Shown one piece after another: positions 1 through 12,900 of a stretch of 64,000 bases of DNA. Within the stretch, counting starts at the first letter, position 1. Each line of letters opens with the position of its first letter. The notes beneath the pieces were generated by a model. That model was not told the DNA's origin. It ran no database searches and saw nothing but the letters and a program-made list of their open reading frames with translations. The translations under genes were made by a program, and so were the position numbers. The DNA is from Enoplolaimus lenunculus. Taxonomy: Eukaryota > Nematoda > Enoplea > Enoplida > Thoracostomopsidae. Location: positions 1 to 64,000 of the forward strand of contig JASANG010002243.1 of assembly GCA_030248215.1 (NCBI GenBank). The letters are read 5' to 3'.

Positions 1-1420
1 ATAAACTTGACATAAGCTTAAGCTATCACCAAATCGTACCGACTGCTAAACTTTCGACTTTAGTCTTAGGCTTTGAGCTTAAGATGCTCAGGTGCATGAG
101 TAGCACTAGGTGGACGTTTTGTTGTTTTTAAGACAAAGTTAAGCTTGCAGGACGGATTCTAGTTGGAATGAAATTTAGACGGAATCGAAACTGGAGTCGG
201 AATTCAAATTTTTTATTGGACCGGAATCGGAACCACGATTTTAGTTTTAGGGCTTACGTAAAGATGTTCAGAAGTAGGAGTAGCACTAGGTGGAGTGTTT
301 AGTTTAGGGTTTAAGAATTTTGCCTGTTGTGTCGTTCGTTTGAAGTTGCCTCTGTTAAGATCATAGTTTTTACAGCGGCAGTAAATAAATATTAACTACG
401 TACGTATGGTAACGATGGATATTAATTGATGTGCGTTACCAACTGAACACTCGCCCTATTCAGATTCAAAGTTTCAGGACAGCTTTCTACTCTACGTATA
501 TATACTGTTTAAAGCGAAGAGCAGCTATTCTCAAGGAAGGTGTGAGGTGGTGGTGGTGGTGAACAACTTCTATTGTGCGTCAGTGGAAATTCGCTGAAAA
601 ATTTCCAAATAATCGAAAACACTTTTTGGTAAGTTTTAATACATATACGCGTACGTACATACGTATATATAAGGATGACACGTAATCTAAGATTTGACCG
701 ATCTGGATACTAATCCATCGCTAATTTCCCGAATCCGAATCTGGCATGTTGCAAATTTTAGTTTTATCTATAACCTGTTTCAGAATATATACGCAATACC
801 AGCCGCATAACCGTTAATATATTTTGTGCCAGACGTCAGTGTTGAGATTTGAGACCTGAAACAAAAGTTTTTTATTAATATAACAAAATATTTGGATTCG
901 GCTTTTTCACAACCGAATTCGAATCCGAATTTTGAACCACAAGTTTTTGCCAAATCCGAATCCGAACCTTATATGTATATAACCGCGTATTTTCGAGTTA
1001 AGGGGAATATAAAATGGATTTTATATATGCAACAACTACATAATTATTAACATACGTAAATCATTTATATACATATGCACTGAACTTTGTTCTTCACTTC
1101 ATACAGAATTGAATTTATTGTTTACAAGATATGTAGGTTTTAGTATAAATTTTCAAATTTTCAACTGGGGTTTTGAACTTTCGCCATTTGCTGCAATAGA
1201 ATCAATATACGTACGTGCCGAATTGACCTTTCTTGTTCAAATTTTATTGTTTACTTAAAGGTTATGAATGTGTGCATTGGCTGCAATAGATTCAATATCT
1301 CTAGAATAGAATGAAGGTATTCAGTTAACCCAAATTTGCCTCAGTTTTACGAACTTGTCTTACTTTTCAAAGGAATAGGCATACCAAACTTCCACTAGAA
1401 GATTATTTTGTTTAGACCGT
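1..1420. other. No gene recognised
   Basis: AT-rich sequence with no frame that looks coding. It contains several short phrases around CGAATCCGAATC and GGAATCGG, probably relics of old dispersed repeats, and the possible promoter noted at 480-640. Confidence 0.5.
480..640 (+). promoter_or_regulatory. Possible promoter and non-coding first exon
   Basis: A TATA-like GTATATATAC (about 497) is followed about 140 bases later by TTTTTG/GTAAGTTT, a good splice donor. Between them is a GGTGGT run and no long frame. This could be a promoter and a 5' UTR exon of a gene whose coding exons I cannot find. Weak. Confidence 0.15.
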
Positions 1421-1422
1421 TA

Positions 1423-1935
1423 ATCTTGTTGAAAACTGTTTCTCGGGCGGACCAATTTTCCTGGAGCGGACGCAGTTGAGGAAATTGTTGGTGCAACTCG
1501 TTTTATAACCCATTTTTTGGGATTGTGCAGTTCTGGGGACAAAAAGGATTCAAAACATGTCGCCATTTTACATTATTTGATATGTACTTGTTTGAAGAGT
1601 TAAGTAAAATGTTATCAATCCTTAATTTAAATGAAAATTTGTGCGTCTTTCTCGTTGAAAACTGATATTTTTGTCGGGCGGACCAATTTTCCTGGAGCGG
1701 ACGCAGTTGAGAAAATTGTTGGTGCCATTTATTTCATATGCCATTTTTGGGATTGTTCAGTTCTGGGGACTAGAATGATTCAAAACATGTCGCCATTTTA
1801 TATTATTTGGCATGTACTTGTTGAATAGTTAAATAAAATGCTACCAATCCTTAATTTAAATGAAAATTTGCGCGTGTTTCTCGTTGAAAATGATATCTTT
1901 GTCGGGCGGACCAATTTTCCTGGAGCACGCGCAGT
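1423..1935 (+). repeat. Tandem repeat, about 230-bp unit, 2.2 copies
   Basis: The phrase GGGCGGACCAATTTTCCTGG recurs at 1445, 1676 and 1904, each with the same flanking sequence (GCAGTTGAG, CAAAACATGTCGCCATTTTA, CTTAATTTAAATGAAAATTTG). The period is 228-231 bp and the last copy is cut short. No other copy was noticed in the window. Confidence 0.85.
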
Positions 1936-2062
1936 GATAATTTGTATTTACAAGTATAACATTGATTTAGGGTGTCTGTTGCTTGGCAAAATTATCAAAA
2001 ACATCTCATGAACAAATTGGCAATCATTTTTTGGCTCTGTACAGCTAAAAACCATCTAGTAT

Positions 2063-2515
2063 TGTTCAGTTATGACGGTTCCGTCAAACTTTAATTTTTA
2101 GTTGACGGTTGCCGTCCGAATAAAAAATTTCAATTGACGGTTGCCGTATACAACAATTTTCAATTGACGGTTGCCGTCCAAAATAAAATTTTCCGTTGAC
2201 GGTTGCTATCAAAAATTGTTGCTCCTGTTGACGGTTGCTGTAAGGATTTTGTAAACCGATTGACAGTTGCTGTTTGTTAGTTCTGCACTCGTTGACGGTT
2301 GCCATCGAAAAATTGTTTTCTCCGTCAACACTTGCTATACGCAACCAGAGTACCCGTTGACGGCTTCTGTACAGAAATTTTTTTTGTTGACGGTTGCTAG
2401 TTGAAGAGTAGTATAGCAACCGTCAATTGAAATTAAAAATTGGATAAAAATAATTTCAATTGACGACTACTATCGACAAATAAAATTTGTTGAGGGCAAC
2501 CGTCAATTGAAGTAT
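2063..2515. repeat. Minisatellite based on TTGACGGTTGCCGT
   Basis: About eleven imperfect copies of TTGACGGTTGCYGT, spaced about 30-40 bp apart by AT-rich filler, run from 2085 to 2400. They are followed by inverted copies (CAACCGTCAATTGA) near 2420 and 2500, so the two halves can pair. Confidence 0.75.
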
Positions 2516-2519
2516 CAAA

Positions 2520-4140
2520 ACTCCACACAGCGTACGCACGTTATTGTGGACGACGCATATATGTCAAAACATGCCACGCTATGAAGCAATTCTCGCTTGT
2601 AAGCAAAAAACACGAACAAAGCAATTCACTACCTACCGTCAAAATGGTGTACATGTGGAGCGCACGAAGTCTTACTATATAATTTCAATACCGTTTAGAG
2701 AACGGCGCTGAAAAATGATTTGAAACATTAAAGATGCCTAAGCCGCTGGCAGTAAGTGTTAATATGCTAAGAACAGTGTTCGCGAAATCCGAGCTACTCA
2801 TCAGTACACAACAAACATCAAAGAATTACCGGTGAATGATGTCATCTCAACATCACTATTTAAACAAAAATTTGAAATTTTCTCTGAGATAAAAGGTCAT
2901 TAAGCGTTTAATTCAGCGACAATATACAAGAATAAATCTAATTTACAAAGTACTAAAAGTGACCTGTGAGTTGTTTGACGCGACTTGTTGAATGTATAAC
3001 TAATAACTACTGACCTCGTTTTGAACATAAATCAAAACAATTACAAATGTTTTATAAAAGATAGCGGTCATGGCCAATGTTACTTTGAGGGCCGTATCGC
3101 TTTCCGCGCGACCATAGTATAAGCTCAAACTTCAGATCTCTTTCGTGCTTAGGCCTCGGCTTAGTTATAGGTTTACTTGCGCTTAGGTTTAGGCTTGGGC
3201 TTGTGAAATTACTCAGGGTGGCGCTATGCTTTTGATGATGTCCGGCGCCATCCGTCACCGTGCACGTACGATACCGTTCAGTGACAACCTTATACTGTTG
3301 TCTGCTGTTACACCCATCAAAATACTGCACCGAATTTAATATTCACCATATTAAATATGAACATAGATCAGCTTTGCGGGTGCTTCAGCCAATAATATTT
3401 AACTGCGACAAAAAGTTTTCGGTCAGTTCAATTTTTCCACAACATTTTAATTAGAAACGGAAATTAATATTTCGCAGAGAACAATCCGGTTGCCCTCATT
3501 CTGGCTACTTAATTAAATTTCTTGATAGCGCTGCTACCGTGAGTTTTGCTAACAATAATGTATTCTTTCGGGCGACAACATTACTACTTCGGTCGGACTA
3601 AACATGGTTCAGCTCCTTTGAAAATGTATGACCTTATTAATCGCTCCCGGTGCCCGTTGAAGTGGAAAGCGCACAAAATGTCAAATTTGTGTTTGACATT
3701 GTCCATGAGAGAAAATTTGACAAATTCTACGAGCGAAACGTTTTTCGCTCAAAATTGACTCGAAATGACTTGGCGTCCAACACAGTGTATAATCTCGTGG
3801 CGGTTACTATACCCTTCGTCTCAAACGCAAGTGCTTTGTCGCTGCTTCCAAAAACGTTTATCTAAGACTGAGCCTAACTGTGTTAAGTGGATCAAAGTAT
3901 ACAAGAGTCTAAATGGCATTGTTTCAAAGTGCATAACTGGTGAAAATAGTAACTTATCTAAAGAAATCTTACGCCAGTATTCTAGTATCACTGTGTTTCA
4001 CGTCTCAGTCGGTATTCGCAAATGGCTATAGTACTTATCACCAGTTGACGATAGTCTTTATGAACTTTTTAAACTATTGATTGGAAGCTTCGAAGAGCTT
4101 CGCAATTTTACACAACGTTTGCATTTGACGCATCGTACTA
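2520..4140. other. No gene recognised; one degenerate TTAGGC-like block
   Basis: Frames are short and not protein-like. A TTAGGC-like block lies at about 3148-3212, flanked by sequence resembling the ends of the TTAGGC-filled element family. The rest is unassigned. Confidence 0.4.
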
Positions 4141-4142
4141 AG

Positions 4143-4543
4143 GTAGTGACTCGAATATGATGGTGTAGGGTAATAAGAGGGGGTCCCCATTTTGAGTCCC
4201 AATCAATAGGAGTACGTATCCCTAATAAAAGTCAGTAAGTGGATAGAGTCCCTAAATCTTAATTAGAGTCCATGAAGGTCAGTTATTCCTAATTGTAGTG
4301 CATAAATGACATCAGGACCAAATAAAATTTAGTTCCAATGTTTAAGGGAAAGTACATTCCTATGTATAACTTTGCATGATCGCTCAAGCTATTGACGCAA
4401 GATAAATAAACGTTTCATTCAACGAATAGTTGTAGTACCGGATATATATCAGTAAACGAAGGGTGGCGGAGCGTGGGTAAAAATAAATAACAGTCCGTAA
4501 CCGAATAACAAGGGGGGTACCCTCTGGAGAGGCCAAATAAACT
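4143..4543 (-). mobile_element. TIR element, ACTGTAGTGACCCGAATAAG family, full-length copy
   Basis: Starts GGTAGTGACTCGAATA and GGGTCCCCATTTTGAGTCCCAAT, and ends ACCCTCTGGAGAGGCCAAATA, the same order as the copy at 38557-38988. Non-autonomous with no coding capacity. Confidence 0.7.
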
Positions 4544-4559
4544 CATTGCGAAGTGTTAA

Positions 4560-4790
4560 GCGGATAGTCAGGACCGCAGCCAGCTCACATTGCTAGTGGG
4601 GAGGCTGAAAAATTTACAGGACGAGCATTCAAGGGTTTCCAATGACTTAAAAGCGAGGTTGAACATTTTCGAGGGGGCCCAAATGAATAAAAGTGAGTCA
4701 GTGCAATGGATAATTAGTTTTTCGTGCGCCCTTGTGCAGTTCCCACATTTTAGGATCTGGGTTGTGGGACTTAAGCGTATCGTGTGATTC
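4560..4790 (+). repeat. Dispersed repeat (GCTAGTGGGGAGGCTGAAAAATT type)
   Basis: Shares phrases with 18795-18960, 33720-33870, 54250-54425 and 61262-61430: AGCTCAC-TTGCTAG, then AAAATTT-AGGA, then GGGTTT-GATGACTTA, then TTGAAAATTTTC. All copies are diverged and no terminal repeat was seen. Probably an old non-autonomous element. Confidence 0.5.
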
Positions 4791-4799
4791 AGGCCCGTG

Positions 4800-7160
4800 A
4801 AATCTTAAAACTTAACATGAACTACCAAATTATATATGCAAAAGAGCTTAAACTGTATTTTGCTACAACAACGGTTTATTTCAGAATGTATCCATTTGTA
4901 AAAAGCGTCTTAAAAGTCGCTGTTTGAAACACGAAAATCATCTAAATAGCGTTTTATATTTGACACAATTCCTTATCAATTGCGCTGCGAGTATTTTAAA
5001 ATTTTTGCAAAACCAAAACACCACACATCTTTTAAAAGATCAATAATCCATACGAGATAAACTTGAAGTTAAAATCTGCACAATTTTCGTTGAATAACAA
5101 ATAAAATAGGTTTCCTTTGTCATCGCTGTTAATAGTAAATAAAACGAAAGAGATCTTCACTTTTAGGCTATCCTTAATTTTGCCGAATTTTATGAATTTA
5201 CTGAATTTTCTAGCAGATTAACTCACTAAACTATATGTTATTGTAACAGTCTTGTCTGTTACTTGCTAATTAACTGCCATTATTGTAATGCGTACATTTT
5301 ATATCAAATATTTTCCGGGTAATATTTTATTTTCCATGTACAATTGAATTATATTCCATGAACAATGAAATAATTCTTAGAGCACAATTCCGCAATTATT
5401 TTATATGCAATTAATATTACAGAGTTTTAACACTGCTATTTTGTACATTTATTTCTTATATAATTTTGCGCATTTAATATATTCTCGATTTATCTGGTCA
5501 ACGACAAGATCGACGTAACCTAATTTTTAAATAAGCCTAAAACCTCATTTAAATGTGCAAGCTAAATTAAACATCTGCAAATTTGTAATTTTATTTACAA
5601 TGATTGTGATGAAGATTTTTAGCTGTGAAGTACGAACCAACGCAACTATCTATTGTTTTTGCGATTTTGAAATATTTTAGCTTATTCTGGATTCAATATT
5701 CGTATGCCGGCTTACATTTTAGCAAGGGTGGCGATGAACATCTTGTCCTACGTCTGCGGCTCCGCTCGGCGTTTTAAGCAAATTGCCGTATGGAAATTTA
5801 CGCATGATGTCGTACAGTAACGGACGGCGACGAACGGAAATTCGCTTTCGATGCAGAAGGGTGACGACGACGTTGGAATTATCATTAATCATTCATACAG
5901 CTTTATTTGTGGCCAGTTTGTTCCAATCAAAAAAACCATTCCGTAAAATCAGGGCATTTAAAATGTTATTTAGCATTCAATATTTTTACAAAGTGAAAGT
6001 TATATTAATTCACCGATTGGCAGGACGAAAACGTTTCGCCGATTTTGCGTAGCTTTCGATTTGTTTTAGTTTTGGTGATATTAGCGCTTTATTAACGAAA
6101 TAATTAAATTGTCATTGTACTGAATTGCAAAATCAATATTAGCAGCCTAAATGTTATTTGGATTGAAACAATCTTTTAGTAATTTGTGAACTACACCGCG
6201 TAAGCGGGCAGATAGACTTACAAATAGAGCAACAACAAATATGTTAATACAAAAAAGGTCCCGGCCCACGTGTACAAAGTAGTTTTTGGGGCTGGCTGCC
6301 TCGGAACCCACGTGCTTTCAAATGACCCTAAACAGGATGATGGTGTTGCCCACTGAACGCCCATAGCAGCATAATTTGGTAATGAACTATTTTGAAGCTA
6401 TGTTCCGTCCGCTGTGCTCCTGCAGCGGAACCACTTAGTGCGCGGGGGCTTTAGAGACAGGAACCGCTCATCCTGCTTAGAGTTCCTTTGAAATGTCAGA
6501 ATTTTCAGCGGGGCGTCAGTCCCCATGATTGGAATGTGAAACGTGTCAATATACCGCTATGGTCTATAAATTGTGCGGGAATTTTCTCCAGTTACCAAAT
6601 TATTACTAATGCAGGGGGGCACTAAACCACGCCCATTTTCGTTTTACGAATATTTCAAGCAGCTTCTGGAACGACAAAATGTTTACAACGGTATGGAGAC
6701 TGCTGATAAGCACACAGGTATTTAAATCATACACAACTGAAATAAGTTTGTAAAACTGTTTAGCTATTTAAAATTTTTGAACTGAAGTTTTTGAAAAAAT
6801 AACTCACAATGACTCAGTTCAAAAATGCTATATTTCATTAGAACATGTTTCAGTTGAATATTAACTCTCCAAGTATGAAGATGTGTCATAATATTTGAAT
6901 TTGGTTACTAAACTCGTGTGGAAACGGACAAATTGTGTGTTGTGAACTGCGGTCATCCACAGTTGAATTCAAGCTTTTATGAAATTTTTAATGAAACTAA
7001 TAATGAAACAATGGCCCATGTTAATTATAGGGGAATGCCCATTTTAACACCTGAAGACTGCTTGACTAGAAGTGTCACTAGACTTTTTGACTAGCTTAAT
7101 GTTGTTTGATACAGCATCGTAACGCACGCGAATTGCCGTATGGTACCATGTAACAATTTG
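4800..7160. other. No gene recognised
   Basis: Mostly AT-rich sequence. A GC-richer stretch at about 6255-6560 (GGTCCCGGCCCACGTG, AGCGGGGCGTCAGTCCCC) stands out but has no frame or RNA fold that I can name. A short arginine-rich frame at 5783-6052 is not convincing. Confidence 0.4.
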
Positions 7161-7362
7161 GGCCAATGTAAATAACAGGGGCGGAACAGTATTATAAGCA
7201 TATTACTAAGTCTAAGCCTAAGCCTAAGCCTACGCGTAAGAATGAGCATATTCCTAAGCCTAAGCCTGAGCCTAAGCCACGCAAAAATAAGTCTAAACCT
7301 TAAGCTTAACTCTATTCTACTCCCACAGAAAAACGTTCCACCCCTGATGTTTACATTGGCCA
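7161..7362 (-). mobile_element. TTAGGC-filled TIR element
   Basis: Starts GGCCAATGTAAATAACAGGGGCGGAAC and ends with its inverse (GTTCCACCCCTGATGTTTACATTGGCC). The inside is about 100 bp of degenerate CCTAAG hexamers. Same build as 15526-15666, 40267-40427, 55393-55602, 56431-56611 and 63147-63296. Confidence 0.85.
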
Positions 7363-7369
7363 CAATTTG

Positions 7370-9565
7370 TAACAAAATGTTTGAACTTGCGGTCCGTGCC
7401 AAAGGTACGCCGCCAATCGAAGAGACTGTGTGGCTTTGGATCAGCATTAGGCTTATGTTTAGGCTTATGATGAAGTTTAGACTTTAGTATGAGGACCCTT
7501 ATAATATATGCAAATAAGCGAATGATGAAGCTCCAAGTTCAGAACATTTTGCACATTTAATTTGTCTTAATTCAGAGCCAATCTTGAAATCTGTAATTGC
7601 TGAGGGATCGTCAGTATGAACACTTATCGCTAAACTGCTAATCGATTCTAAACGCATTTGAGAATAGATATGACCTCTGGGTGTAGTAAAATTTTAATTT
7701 CAGCAACAATACACGTTTATGTATTAGCCTGTAAAATGCGCTGAATTGTGTCTAAATGTATTTGCTAGAATAACACAATACAACTAAAACATACTCTTGC
7801 ATAAGTTTTTTGAAATTTACATTTTAAATCTGCCTTTTTTCAACGAAACTGCGTTTTGTGTCTTCTTAAAGTTCTAGAATTTCAGCGCAAAATGCTCATT
7901 TTCAGAGCTGGTGCAATGGCAGGACTATATTTCATTCGAGTATAACTTCATTTTTAACTTAAGAATATAGCAGGTTAACAGGTTACTCTGAAGCCTAAAT
8001 GAGTGCATTTTACTGTCTGATCTTTAGAGACAAATATATATCGTATCTTTCTTTTCTAAATGTTGTTTAAAGTTTAACACATGATTTAAAGCGTTTTTAA
8101 AAATTTACGAAAACTTTTCTAAAATTCAGCAAATTCATGCCATAATTGCAAGCGGTAATAGTTATAAATTTCTACTAATCGGAACTAAGTGCGTCATGAA
8201 ATATGCAGCAGATTTTCGTTTTATTAGACGTAGAGAATTCATGACAGAGGCTAGTGGTACTTTCTTGGGCATAACAGTAGCCTAAACGTATTCCTAAAAC
8301 TAGTCTTGGCCTCAGGGTACAAATACATCTAATACTAAACCTAAGTCATATCAAAGACTTAGAAAGTGATTCTAAACCGTTAGTCCACTCCAGTACAATC
8401 CTGCAAAAAAAGCGAACGCCCCTAAATGAAACATGAACAAGAATTGAAATGTTTTTGCCTTGCTTTTCGACGACTTTAATTTTGATGCTAAAACGGAAAT
8501 CCTGATATAAATTTGTTTTGTTCAAATTTTTACAGAAAACCAAAACATCCGATTTGGTCGTTTATAAAATGCCGAAATAATTCTGAACAAACGATTTTCG
8601 GTAAAATTTGGAATTCCAATGTTAACGTTTTTACGTTTTTAAAATATTTTTTGCTTTATTTTAAGTGTTTGTTTATTGGATGGTTCTATATCTAACTTGT
8701 ACCTGTGTGTGGGGACATCACGCAGCCAAGAATTAGGCTTAGAAGTTTGCTTAGGTTAACGGTTCTAATAGTGACAAACGCTATTTGACCATGTGACAAA
8801 CCCTGAAACAATAGATTTCTTGTGTAACTTCTGACCAACCCGTATTTGCTGAAATGGTATCGACATGAACAACTTTGTTTTTTGAGCTTTTCGTGACCTT
8901 CCATGGTTATTTATTGTCCAAATTTGGATCGATCTACAGATGTATTTTTGCCGTATTCATATTTCCGTTCCTCAGCAAAACCTTTATATAATTCCTTGAA
9001 CCACTAGACTTATGGCAGCATAACTACCAACAATGACATTTACTTGTTGCGTCGATCAGCAAAAGCTGGGTATTAACAAAACATAAAACATCTTTTTTAT
9101 ACTTTCCCAACACAAAAGCTTGAACGCATTCTTATGCTTAGGCTTAGGCGTAGGACAACACAACGCTAAGCCCAAGCATAAAAAAGCCTAACCGTTCGAC
9201 TAAAAGTCTCAACTAAACATTAAGTATGAAGAAAAATGTACAAGATCCCACAAATAACCAAGAAGAGGTAATGCTTTTTAACAAGAGTATGCAACTAAAC
9301 AGTTTATATATTAAAATAAAATATGTAATGAGAATGACATCGACCTTCCCTTAAAACTAAGAGGAGGATAGGTCAAAAACATACGCAACCATTGTATATT
9401 TTGTACCACACAATTTCCAGCAAATTGTATAATGTCCTCAGGCATCCGGGGATAGACAGCGCATATGCGCCCTACCAACGTGACACAACGACTGCGCCCG
9501 ACGGCTCGCGTGCTCCCCTCCATTGGGCTTGAAAAACACGGGTAAATAGCCACCCGTGACAAACC
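7370..9565. other. No gene recognised; TTAGGC-like fragment at 9128-9190
   Basis: AT-rich sequence with short, non-protein-like frames. The fragment at 9128-9190 (TTATGCTTAGGCTTAGGCGTAGG) is a piece of the TTAGGC-filled element without recognisable ends. Confidence 0.4.
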
Positions 9566-9800
9566 TGATTTGTCATACAGATACCACGGTACACCATTCT
9601 GTCAGCGTACCAGCCGTCACCATGGGTAACTACCAAGTCATGCGTATGACACACAGCCCTGTCTATCCTCCCAACTTCAAACCTGAAAGCGAACGCAACA
9701 AGGTGCTTTGCAATTGGTGAAGAAATATGGAACGTACCAGGGATCAAACCCGGGCCTGCCGCTTCCAAGGCCGACATGCTCCCCACTACAGCACAGGCCC
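9565..9800 (-). mobile_element. tRNA-derived SINE-like element
   Basis: Read on the minus strand, 9800-9735 has an A-box-like TGCTGTAGTGGGG and a B-box-like GGGTTTGATCCC with tRNA spacing and a possible TGG anticodon loop. It is followed by a non-tRNA body (GGGAGGATAGACAGGG, GACTTGGTAGTTACCCATGG). The anticodon stem is mismatched and the B box has TTTGA for TTCGA, so it is a SINE head rather than a working tRNA gene. Confidence 0.55.
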
Positions 9801-9870
9801 GGGATATCATAACGCGAGTTGCACCACCATATCGCAATTGCTTTAAATAAATAACATTTTATTGCATGTA

Positions 9871-9929
9871 TTTCAGACGATTTAACGCGATTTTAACTAT
9901 TCAATTGGTATTTAACGAACAGTTTTGTA
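9871..9929 (+). promoter_or_regulatory. Conserved 5' leader with splice-acceptor-like TTTCAG, paralogue A
   Basis: TTTCAG (AG at 9875-9876) is followed by ACGA and about 50 bases to the ATG. Paralogue B has ATTCAG-ACGA (AG at 19645-19646) and a similar leader (19647-19711), including AACGAAC and TTTAGTA or TTTGTA just before the ATG. Conservation outside the coding region suggests a real 5' UTR. The AG could end a 5' UTR intron or be a spliced-leader acceptor; the sequence alone does not decide. Confidence 0.4.
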
Positions 9930-12900
9930 ATGTCGAATTGTATAATTGGAATGGTGGCAATAGCTGGCATTGTGTTGCTTCAAACAGTAAACGAACTTTT
10001 AATCCTTTTTGCATGAATACTTTTCATTGCCTCAACGTCAAACTTTTAATCTAGAATTCGAATTCGGGTCTCTTTCGGGGGCTAAGCGTTCACCACCGTC
10101 ACTCAGCTAAGATATCTTTACGCTTGAGACCTGGGACTCTCATCGCTTAACAGTTAATTAACATACCTCATGCTATCCCAATCATGAGTCCCATACTATT
10201 TTTTGCTTGATACTTAACCTGTACGAGGTAGCAAACCAAAACTGCTATTTTGCTGAAGCATTAGCGGAAACCAGTTGAAATACAGTAATTTCAAACGCGT
10301 CAATTTTTAATGATTCTATTCTGATCAGTTTAAACTGCAAAGCAGTTTTAACTGTGAATTTTTCCGTGTAGTTGACAGCGAAAAAATCGCTGTTCCGACA
10401 GTTGAACTCCGCCATGACTCAGGCCGATTGTAGCGAGCCATGGCTGCGAGTCGTAAATTTTTGTTTACAAAATTGTTATGCGATGCCACATAGAAATACA
10501 CGCGCGGTGTTCATACTCTGTAATTTATAGCAAAAACTCGAGACACTGTTTTCTATTTTGTGGCTGTTTTCAGGTGTCGGGTCAGGGATCATGTGACTGC
10601 GATGAGCTTAAAAGTTGTGTGGATCGTATGCGTGAAGAAAAAGAGCAAAACAAACTCGTTTGCGAAGAAACGTAAGTTGTTGTTATAAACCATTTGAATT
10701 AAGTCTTTGTTTGACTTTGTTGAATTTGAGGCTCCTGTATGCATGTTTTTTACATATTCAAGGCGTATGCTGACGCTTAAGATGCAGACTCACAAAAAAA
10801 TGTCCAATTGAACCACTAAAAGTGTCACGAAATTAAAAGTTCGGGTCTTTCTTCTTATCCCTCACAGGCTTGCGTTTGCGCAAAAAAGATGTTATGTAGA
10901 AAATTTTTACACATTTGAGCTTGTCATTACCTCGCCTAATCATTTCACACCCAACTTTGAATTTTTGAAAAATACTAATTTTGAAGGTTACAGGGTCCCG
11001 CGCCCCATGCGACACCGAATCTTTGCTGAAAAATTAGTCAAATTTATAAACCAGTGGACACAGCTGACCATGCTGAGTCAAAAGGTGTTAAACGTTTTGC
11101 TATCAGACCCATTATCTAACGAGTTATCGACAGATAACCGCATTGTCGTGCCAATCTGGTGGCGCGCCAAATCAGTTATTTGACCATAATTCGTCAACCA
11201 GTCGTTTGAGCGCGCAAAAATTTGCCGCCTTAACGAATAAGACCCTAAACTTTTTTCTTCATTGGCTCAAAGGTTGCCGGTCAGATGTTACACATATTTC
11301 CGAATACGGACAATACTGTTTCAGATGCGCACACGAGCTCAGTAAATATAGTGAAGCTTATGCGACATGCGAACAAGAGAAAACCTCAACCCAGAATCAA
11401 GGTGGAAGAACCAAACGTCAAAGTGGATTTCATGGTCGTGGGAAATGTTCGTTTTACAACAATTTACCGGATGAATTTAAAGCACATCGTAAATGCATAC
11501 GCGATTGCATGGATAAATTTGACGGTGATGGTAAGTCCGTAACGTAGACAAAAAATATTTACCCTGCTATTTTTCTTACCAACTGCAATCTTTCCATGGG
11601 CGTAGCCAGGGTTTGGTCAACCGCGGGATAGGATACAACGTCACATAAAAGCATTTTGATTTCTAGCATTTCAAATGGTTATTTTCAGCCCTGTTGAAGG
11701 TACTTTTTTCATTGTCTCTCCAGAAGTTTTGGGTACAAATATTTCTCCGCGATTCCTCGCGTTGTATACGCAACTGAATATGTTTCAACCTGGGCATGTA
11801 AATATTGAACATGGCATACGCAAGTTATTGCATAAACATGGCACTTGGAAAGATGTGATCTATAGTTTGAAGAAATTTCTTGAATTGTGTTTTATTATTA
11901 TTTTTATAAGAGTTTTATGTGAAATATGCACCAACTTATTGTGCACCAATCAGTGCAACATGTATCCGTGTCCCAACACCGAAACTGCTTGTCGTTTTCT
12001 TCCCACATAAGTCACATGTAAGAGGCAGGAGGAACGCTTTGTACTTTCAAAAGTTAAGTATGCTTTAAAGATTCGAACTGAACTTTATTTAGTCCTGGAG
12101 TCATTTATGCGCTACAATTAGAGATAATTGACATTTATGGACTCTAGTTAAGGTTTATGGAGTCTATCCGCATACGGACTCTTATTTGGGATACGGACTC
12201 TTATTGATTGGGACTCAAAATGGGGACCCCCCTCTTATTACTCCATCTTATTCGGGTCATTACAGTACCGGAAAATTTTAGGCGACCGGAACGATCGCGA
12301 TAAACGAGAAGTTACATTACTGGTGCGTCAAAAACGACACCACAGAGGTGGTCGGGGCAGGCGATTCCGAGGTGTAGTAATGCAATGTGTTGAAGAACAA
12401 GGGTGAGTTTAGTTGAATGTATACATGGGTACTTTAACGGAAATGGACAATGATCAAAATAAAGGTAACAGAAACCGACATCTACTAATGCGGGATTCAC
12501 GTTATAGCTATGGCAAACCAAAACACGTTCTGTTTCTATTACAATAGCGGGTAACATCTCATCTGCACGTTAGCACGCTATCGAATTCAAAAATTTGAGT
12601 TGTTTGCTATCCTCATGCAACAGTTAACATTTGTACTGAAACATCATGTGATATTCGACATATTGGCTGGGCTTCCGAAACCCTACTAAAGTGCAAATTA
12701 GTACTTAAGTGTGAAATAAGTAATTACTTAACTATTCTGTCGTTTTTAAAAGCGCACTTAAGTTAATACTTATTGTCGCTGACAAAATTTGATACAATGC
12801 AAATTTACCGTTCAGGAATACTAGCCTTGGTCTGTTTGAAATAGTAGACTAATTGTGCATCCTTAATTTAAAGCTAAACTAGTACTTTCTTGTTATGACA

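Noticed and set aside
7200-7300. Interstitial telomere made of TTAGGC repeats
   Set aside because: The hexamers are degenerate and enclosed by inverted repeats shared with several other sites, so this is a mobile element.
9735-9800. Functional tRNA-Pro gene
   Set aside because: B box has TTTGA for TTCGA, the anticodon stem is mismatched, and a SINE-like body follows.
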